DNA from: Nitrososphaeraceae archaeon | GTDB lineage: Archaea; Thermoproteota; Nitrososphaeria; Nitrososphaerales; Nitrososphaeraceae | Direction of reading: 5' to 3' | Length of the DNA stretch: 9,672 bases | Assembly: GCA_021155845.1 (NCBI GenBank) | Contig: JAJNBK010000013.1 | Span: 1-9,672 of the forward strand | Shown: one piece after another, positions 5,865 to 9,672 of the stretch | How positions within the stretch are numbered: the stretch's first letter is position 1 | Layout of the letters: every line of letters begins with the position of its first letter | Notes under the pieces: generated by a model | Told to the model about the DNA's origin: nothing | The model's database searches: none | What the model saw: the letters and a program-made list of their open reading frames with translations, nothing else | Program-made: the position numbers and the translations under genes

Positions 5865-6159
5865 AAATCTTCTCCCTCTCTGAAATATCTAAGTACTTTA
5901 GACCCATGTCAAGGACGAAGCCCTTGATTCGATCATAATCCTGCAAAAAATCTCGCCCCTTTTCGGTTATCTGAAGCGGATCTTGCATGATCATTTTCTT
6001 GCCTTCTAATTCATTCAGATACCTGACAAGTTTATCGTAGGCAAGGTTGCTAAGGGTCTGCACTCTGGTAGGTTTTGCCTCACCGTTTGTTAATTCGACA
6101 TTGATTGCACTGAGAATATCATTGTATATTTCCATCTTGTTTCTCTTCGGCTTTGGCAA
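5854..6159 (-). CDS. Winged-helix transcription regulator of the archaeal HTH_45 type
   Basis: 101 residues from TTG 6157-6159, or 93 from ATG 6133-6135. The pattern EIYNDILSAIN (10-20), a recognition-helix region RVQTLSNLAYDKLVRYLNELEGKKMI (32-57) and the wing QITEKGRDFLQDYDRI (63-78) are those of small archaeal single-wing regulators. I favour TTG because an in-frame TGA lies two codons before it, the TATA box at 6183-6190 is 26-27 bp away (leaderless), and the basic PKPKRNK leader is typical of the family. The C-terminal helix (KGFVLDMGLKYLDISERE) could mediate dimer formation. It is the first gene of an operon with the MEDS sensor and likely regulates DNA in response to it. A palindrome beside its own promoter suggests autoregulation. 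Confidence 0.85.
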   Translation of the reverse strand: MPKPKRNKMEIYNDILSAINVELTNGEAKPTRVQTLSNLAYDKLVRYLNELEGKKMIMQDPLQITEKGRDFLQDYDRIKGFVLDMGLKYLDISEREKIYEH

Positions 6160-6182
6160 ATATCATCAGTGATTGCTTCTAA

Positions 6183-6205
6183 TTAATAAGGCTCCCCTTG
6201 GGGAG
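6183..6205 (-). promoter_or_regulatory. TATA box with adjoining palindrome before the winged-helix/MEDS operon
   Basis: On the minus strand a TATA-like ttattaat (6183-6190) lies 26-27 bp before the TTG start. Directly upstream, where the BRE is expected, is CTCCCC (6192-6197), two bases, GGGGAG (6200-6205): a perfect 6-bp inverted repeat. This arrangement fits an operator through which a dimeric regulator, perhaps the operon's own winged-helix protein, blocks TFB/TBP binding. Confidence 0.5.
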
Positions 6206-6400
6206 TAATACCTTTGAAGCATTGCATCAACAATGTGCAGTGCAGACCATGACCTTGATGAGATAGGTCACATACTCTTCCATGGCAAGTCCATATTTTT
6301 CATTCTCTTAATTAGTAGGATCATTGATAATTTCAGATTATTGTGAATTATAATGCAAAGCAACCTAACTTTCTTAAGGTGTCATGCGCGCGGTTCAAGT
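6206..6400. other. Non-coding gap between the regulator operon promoter and the DUF2795-type gene
   Basis: Only very short frames are present, such as a minus-strand 18-codon frame at 6226-6283 (MEEYVTYLIKVMVCTAHC) without promoter support. No RNA gene was seen. Confidence 0.4.
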
Positions 6401-6733
6401 CTATGTCTTATTCCATGACTCGACAAGTCCTGTAGCATTTGCAACTTCTGATACATTTTCGTACCGTTTCTCCTCGAGTTTTTCTATTACTGGAAGAATC
6501 TCTCTACTTTGTGGAGAGTTCAGTTTCTCTACGAAAGTAACAATTGTTTGTTTATCTGCTGGAAAGTTCAAGTCTTTCAAGATTTGTCCTACTGCTGCAG
6601 CTTTTGGAAAATCATTAATAATTTTCTCCTTACGCTCACTAGGGATTTGACTTTGTTTTCGAACTACTCTTAGAGTTTGTTCTTCGTTATATTCTGTTGG
6701 AATTTGTTCATGTTGCTCACTTCCTGAATCCAT
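6401..6733 (-). CDS. DUF2795-type protein
   Basis: 110 residues from ATG 6731-6733. A TTG two codons further up is possible but not needed, since the TATA-like cattaaaga is 26 bp before this ATG. The first 40 residues are polar and probably disordered (MDSGSEQHEQIPTEYNEEQT). The second half (about 44-104) matches the DUF2795 layout: a short helix AAAVGQILKDLNFPADKQTIVTFVEK, then SREILPVIEKLEEKRYENVSEVANATG, i.e. the F-P-A-x-K, L-P/L-E-x-L and Y-x-x-V/E-V positions of that family. Many bacterial and archaeal genomes carry several such small soluble proteins. Their role is not established, although the fold is thought to resemble a small helical adaptor. It appears to be transcribed alone. Confidence 0.75.
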   Translation of the reverse strand: MDSGSEQHEQIPTEYNEEQTLRVVRKQSQIPSERKEKIINDFPKAAAVGQILKDLNFPADKQTIVTFVEKLNSPQSREILPVIEKLEEKRYENVSEVANATGLVESWNKT

Positions 6734-6754
6734 ATGCAAAATTGGACACTAAGA

Positions 6755-6763
6755 ATCTTTAAT
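6755..6763 (-). promoter_or_regulatory. TATA-like box of the DUF2795-type gene
   Basis: Read on the minus strand as attaaagat, centred 26 bp before the ATG at 6733, which is consistent with a leaderless transcript. Confidence 0.4.
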
Positions 6764-6953
6764 GTTGTCGACGGAGCTTATGTCTTAGCGGTCTTGTCAA
6801 TAATAGCCTCGGACCAGCACAATTTTCATTGGAATCTGACAACCTGTTTTACAGACCAAGATAGCCACAGAGGAAGCAAAAGTAGGGCAGAATAACAAAC
6901 GTTGATGGCTCTATAGGCGAGTGACATATTCTTGATTCGATGATATCAACTGT

Positions 6954-6978
6954 CCTACGCAAAGCAGGAGCACGTAGG
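6954..6978 (-). terminator. Possible hairpin after the basic-protein gene
   Basis: CCTACG (6954-6959) can pair with CGTAGG (6973-6978) around a 13-base loop, 25 bases past the stop of the minus-strand gene at 7004. It is weak evidence for a transcript end. Confidence 0.25.
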
Positions 6979-7003
6979 CAACTCTGTATTCTTAAGGATC
7001 TCT

Positions 7004-7420
7004 CTATTGTTTTTTGCCGAAGCCTTCCGGATAACCGACCTCTTGTCTACCTCTGAAGCTGCCCGCAACTTTCTTACTCAATTCTAGCGCCCGCCTTGAC
7101 TTTTGCGGATCGGTTCTTTTGAAGAATACCTGCAATGCGCGCAGTTCACCCACTACCTTTCTTTCACCCATTTCTTTAGCGCGATTAAATACTATTTGTT
7201 CCTGCTCATCATTTGAACGATCAAAGAAACCCTGCCCTCCCAGTGCACCTTCCTCGAGTGGCGGGACGACCTTAGGTCCACGACCCTTCTTTCCTCTGTC
7301 GCTGGTTTTAAATATCGAGGGCTTTACCCGCGCCTTGGCGACTTTTACTTTCTTTCCACCTCGCTTAGTCGTAAATGTCTTCCTTGTATGCCCCTTACGG
7401 CGGATAGTCAGTTTCGCCAT
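7004..7420 (-). CDS. Strongly basic small protein, possible nucleic-acid binder
   Basis: 138 residues from ATG 7418-7420. Lys and Arg make up about 27% overall and about 40% of the first 49 residues (MAKLTIRRKGHTRKTFTTKR…). A proline/glycine hinge GRGPKVVPPLEEGALGGQGFF (47-67) separates this from a helical half: EQIVFNRAKEMGERKVVGELRALQVFFKRT and SRRALELSKKVAGSFRG, ending GYPEGFGKKQ. This layout of a basic tail, GKxGRGPKxxPPL motif and RKVxxxLRALQVxxKRT helix recalls, from memory, thaumarchaeal conserved hypotheticals and a DUF of giant-virus proteins (DUF5771-like), but I cannot verify that link. A nucleic-acid or chromatin role is inferred from charge. A TATA-like ttttaattac (7441-7450) is centred 26 bp upstream. 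The plus-strand ORF over it is a shadow. Confidence 0.8.
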   Translation of the reverse strand: MAKLTIRRKGHTRKTFTTKRGGKKVKVAKARVKPSIFKTSDRGKKGRGPKVVPPLEEGALGGQGFFDRSNDEQEQIVFNRAKEMGERKVVGELRALQVFFKRTDPQKSRRALELSKKVAGSFRGRQEVGYPEGFGKKQ

Positions 7421-7440
7421 GGCTATGGTAAGTACAAAAA

Positions 7441-7450
7441 GTAATTAAAA
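7441..7450 (-). promoter_or_regulatory. TATA-like box of the basic-protein gene
   Basis: ttttaattac on the minus strand, centred 26 bp before the ATG at 7420. Confidence 0.4.
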
Positions 7451-7603
7451 CTATCATAAATGGAAAAGATCAGTCGCACAATACATAAGCCTCCTCCCCA
7501 TTTTTTACTTTATCTAATGTCTGTAATAATGAATACGAAATTAACAAAACTGCTCTGAAATTTCCTGTGAACGTGTCCCATTTGTAGCCTTTTCTGGAAA
7601 CTC

Positions 7604-7610
7604 TTTAAAA
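7604..7610 (+). promoter_or_regulatory. TATA box of the zinc-finger gene
   Basis: tttaaaa, centred 27 bp before the ATG at 7634 and followed by an AT-rich stretch: a good leaderless archaeal promoter. Confidence 0.5.
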
Positions 7611-7633
7611 TTATACAATGCAATAGATGAAGA

Positions 7634-7819
7634 ATGGCGAGAAGAGAGGAAAAAGAGGAGAAGGAAAAAAAGATCAAAGTTGACGGCCTAGAGGTCAAAG
7701 TGAAGACTCCGCCACCTCGCAAAGTAAGACCAGTATACTATTGTCAAACATGCGATAAGTCATTTCCAAGCCAATTGGATTTAGAAGAACATATGAAGAT
7801 TGATCATGGTAAGGGGTAG
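7634..7819 (+). CDS. Single C2H2 zinc-finger mini-protein
   Basis: 61 residues from ATG 7634. Residues 2-14 are an alternating Lys/Glu/Arg stretch, 15-24 form a short strand-like IKVDGLEVKV, and 25-36 are proline-rich and basic (TPPPRKVRPVYY). The C-terminus is a classic C2H2 finger: C37-x2-C40-x12-H53-x4-H58, with F44 and L50 as the hydrophobic core residues. One-finger proteins of this size are frequent in Nitrososphaerota and in Sulfolobales and their viruses. They are taken to bind DNA or act as small adaptors, but targets are mostly unknown. It is monocistronic with its own TATA box, and nothing suggests linkage to the sulfurtransferase 209 bases downstream. Confidence 0.88.
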   Translation: MARREEKEEKEKKIKVDGLEVKVKTPPPRKVRPVYYCQTCDKSFPSQLDLEEHMKIDHGKG

Positions 7820-7991
7820 CAAATTCTACTTAGCGTACTAGAAGTAGTTGCTCAGAGAATTTTCTTTCAGCTCAAATTATTACGACTCTGCTAGATTTTT
7901 GAGGATCTTAGAATTCTAGTTCGTCATCCTTAAAGGTGCTTATTGCAGGTACTCTTGTTAAATAAGAAAAAGAAAGCAATTTCTTAAAGAG

Positions 7992-7999
7992 TTATATTT
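7992..7999 (+). promoter_or_regulatory. TATA box of the sulfurtransferase gene
   Basis: ttatattt, centred 33 bp before the ATG at 8029. This predicts a leader of about 7 nt containing gaaggcag, a weak ribosome site. Confidence 0.4.
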
Positions 8000-8028
8000 T
8001 ACGATTTCATCTTAGGGAATGAAGGCAG

Positions 8029-8871
8029 ATGAGCTACGCACATCCAGAGGTTTTAGTTGATACACAATGGGTAGTAGATCACATGAATGACCCTGATGTT
8101 CGCATAGCGGAGGTGGACTATGATCCGACAGCCAATTATAATCTAGGGCATGTACCAGGTGCTGTATTATTTGATTGGAAAAAGGACATAAACGATCCGG
8201 TAACTAGGAATATTTTCAGTAGACAAACCTGCGAGGATTTACTGCAAAGAGCTGGAGTTAACAACAATACCACACTGGTATTATATGGCGATTTTAACAA
8301 CTGGTTTGCCGCGTTTGCCTTTTGGGCATTCAAATACTATGGATTTAAGGATTTGAGACTAATGAATGGAGGAAGGAAAAAATGGCTAGAGGAGGACAGA
8401 CCAATAACTAAAGACATACCAAAGTATCAGCTAGGAAATTTTAAGGCCACGGAGCCTGACAAAAATATAAGGGCATATCTGAATCAGGTAAAAGAAGCAT
8501 TGAACAAAGAAAATATTGCAATGGTTGATGTTAGAAGTCCAAAAGAGTTCACCGGAGAGATACTTGCTCCTCCAGAATATCCCACCGAACATGCTCAGAG
8601 AGGAGGACATATTCCGGGTGCTTCAAATATACCTTGGAGTCAAGCAGTGAAGGACGATGGGACGTTTAAATCAGAAGAAGAATTGAAGCAAATTTATCAG
8701 TCAAAAGGAATTGTACCTGACAAGGAAATTATCGCATACTGTAGAATAGGCGAAAGGTCATCGCACACATGGTTTGTCCTGAAATATTTGCTTGGCTATC
8801 CTAATGTGAAAAATTACGATGGATCATGGACTGAATGGGGAAACCTGATAGATAATCCAATAGAAAAATAG
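8029..8871 (+). CDS. sseA: Thiosulfate sulfurtransferase (two-domain rhodanese, CysA/SseA type)
   Basis: 280 residues, the usual length. The enzyme moves the outer sulfur of thiosulfate (or another donor) to a thiophilic acceptor through a cysteine persulfide, in the cytoplasm. The N-terminal rhodanese domain (about 7-125) has the fold motifs GHVPGAVLFDW (40-50) and NGGRKKWL (113-120), but Asp88 in LYGDFNNW stands where catalytic Cys would be, so it is structural. The C-terminal domain (about 146-276) has VDVRSPKEFTGE (167-178), GGHIPGASNIPW (192-203) and the active loop C238-RIGERSS, then HTWFVLKYLLG and YDGSWTEWGN. The CRIGERSSHTWFVL stretch is close to the mycobacterial CysA2/CysA3 type. 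Convergent with the lipoyl-TusA gene (87-base gap), which may accept its sulfur. A T-rich tract near 8939-8951 probably ends its transcript. Confidence 0.95.
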   Translation: MSYAHPEVLVDTQWVVDHMNDPDVRIAEVDYDPTANYNLGHVPGAVLFDWKKDINDPVTRNIFSRQTCEDLLQRAGVNNNTTLVLYGDFNNWFAAFAFWAFKYYGFKDLRLMNGGRKKWLEEDRPITKDIPKYQLGNFKATEPDKNIRAYLNQVKEALNKENIAMVDVRSPKEFTGEILAPPEYPTEHAQRGGHIPGASNIPWSQAVKDDGTFKSEEELKQIYQSKGIVPDKEIIAYCRIGERSSHTWFVLKYLLGYPNVKNYDGSWTEWGNLIDNPIEK

Positions 8872-8957
8872 AGCGGTAATGCATATGATGCCAGAAACTT
8901 ACTAAATTTGAATTAGCACAACAACCCCTCTCTCTGTAATATTTATTTTTGTTGTAA

Positions 8958-9617
8958 TTATCTTACCTTCTTTACTATGAAGTGGAACAGATTTCCTTCA
9001 TTCCTCATCTCCAAGAGGGATTGTCCCCTCTCTTCTGACCACCTTAACATCTCTAGATCAGCTGTGGGATCATCTGATACTAAATGTATGACTTCTTCAA
9101 TAGATATTTTCTTAATCAATTCGTCAAGTTTTGCAAGAGTAGCAGAACATTCAACTCCTATCTCAAACATTTCATGGTCAGGAAATGCTGCAAAGCATCT
9201 TACCCTTAGTTTCTTGATTGCCAAGCTCATTTTATCACGACAATTTTCAATTGTTTCAAGAGCTTTCAGATCTCTCATATCTGAAGGTTCTATCTCGACA
9301 AACCAACCTTCAGCATATGGAAAATCGTTTGCTAATTTTGGCTTGTCTATTAAAGAGTTGTTAACTTGAACAATTGTACCGCTTATAGGGGTTCTTACTA
9401 CTCCGAAATACTTGATACTCTCTAAGACGCCACAGCTCTTGCCCTTTTCTAACTTGGCGCCTACTGGCTTTAATTTTATACTAGATAACTTGCCGGCAAT
9501 AGATGCTATTATGACTGTAATCCCAATAGTTACAGTCTTTTCTTTATTCCTTATCCAGACAAAATTTTCAGTATCATAAAGAAGGTCTTCTGGGAATGAA
9601 CAATTGTCTATCTTCAT
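8958..9617 (-). CDS. GcvH-like lipoyl carrier domain fused to a TusA-like sulfur carrier domain
   Basis: 219 residues from ATG 9615-9617, a TATA-like caataaagg (9642-9650) about 28 bp upstream. Residues about 15-112 match the glycine-cleavage H protein: VTIGITVIIASIAGKL (29-44), VGAKLEKGKSCGVLESIKY (52-70), TPISGTIVQVN (76-86), NDFPYAEGWFVEIEP (97-111). Lys69 in ESIK is the expected lipoyl site. A linker (about 113-147) leads to a TusA/SirA-like domain (149-217): FEIGVEC157SATLAKLDELIKK aligns with the family's G-L-x-C-P-x-P helix, followed by IHLVSDDPTADLEMLRWSEERGQSLLEMRNEGNLFHFIVKK. The active-site Cys is kept but the CPxP prolines are lost. Lipoyl-bearing H paralogues (LbpA) and TusA both take part in heterodisulfide-reductase-like sulfur transfer in known sulfur oxidisers, and a rhodanese gene is its neighbour, so sulfur relay is likelier than glycine cleavage. 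That role is inferred. Confidence 0.85.
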   Translation of the reverse strand: MKIDNCSFPEDLLYDTENFVWIRNKEKTVTIGITVIIASIAGKLSSIKLKPVGAKLEKGKSCGVLESIKYFGVVRTPISGTIVQVNNSLIDKPKLANDFPYAEGWFVEIEPSDMRDLKALETIENCRDKMSLAIKKLRVRCFAAFPDHEMFEIGVECSATLAKLDELIKKISIEEVIHLVSDDPTADLEMLRWSEERGQSLLEMRNEGNLFHFIVKKVR

Positions 9618-9672
9618 CCAATTTTAATCAAACTTATTTCCCTTTATTGCTTGTGTGGTTCTATCGAGACCA

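Noticed and set aside
6226..6283. 18-codon minus frame MEEYVTYLIKVMVCTAHC
   Set aside because: Reads somewhat like protein but has no promoter; may be chance or a tiny relic.
6384..6650. Plus-strand 88-codon ORF
   Set aside because: Antisense shadow of the DUF2795-type gene, Ser/Phe-rich.
6740..7003. Possible tRNA or small RNA in the gap
   Set aside because: No cloverleaf or T-arm consensus was found; only a weak 6-bp hairpin near 6954-6978.
7119..7448. Plus-strand 109-codon ORF
   Set aside because: Antisense of the basic protein. Its Ser/Pro/Phe richness is the mirror of Lys/Arg/Gly codons.
7510..7722. Minus-strand 70-codon ORF
   Set aside because: Antisense of the zinc-finger gene's Lys/Glu run, giving Phe/Ser repeats.
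8977..9369. Plus-strand 130-codon ORF
   Set aside because: Antisense of the lipoyl-TusA gene; Ser/Ile-rich with no motif.

Overview
The window reads as chromosome from an AT-rich archaeon, most probably a member of the Nitrososphaerota (Thaumarchaeota) of the Nitrososphaera/Nitrosocosmicus type. The pointers are a winged-helix/MEDS sensor pair, a class III cyclase-like domain joined to a receiver, a C2H2 zinc-finger mini-protein, and several genes with a TATA-like box about 26 bp before the start codon and no real Shine-Dalgarno (leaderless transcription). Lineage is inferred from gene content; no rRNA or tRNA gene was found to confirm it.

Left third (1-3362) is a decaying block. A cyclase-receiver fusion (1-741, open at the left edge) is broken twice: by a frame-changing deletion that removed the front of the receiver, and by an exact 25-bp tandem duplication just before the receiver's conserved Lys-Pro. 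Then come a 39-codon stub resembling a sensor-kinase N-terminus (1002-1121), a small Cys/His protein (1148-1354, minus), a SAM-dependent methyltransferase split by one missing base in an A run (1662-2626, minus), and a four- to five-helix membrane protein whose apparent first 32 codons are cut off by one in-frame TGA (2766-3362, plus).

Middle (3363-6739) holds small minus-strand genes separated by long non-coding stretches: a helical 84-residue protein, an uncertain Cys-containing ORF, a short ORF ending in a bidirectional terminator-like hairpin, a two-gene operon of a winged-helix protein and a MEDS-domain sensor with a palindrome beside its TATA box, and a DUF2795-type protein.

Right third (7004-9617) carries a very basic 138-residue protein (minus), a C2H2 zinc-finger protein (plus), a two-domain CysA-type thiosulfate sulfurtransferase (plus) and, convergent with it, a lipoyl-carrier (GcvH-like) domain fused to a TusA-like domain (minus). 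These last two suggest a sulfur-handling locus in which a persulfide made by the rhodanese could pass to a TusA/lipoyl carrier. The fusion is the most interesting feature of the window. No CRISPR array, insertion sequence or complete mobile element was seen.
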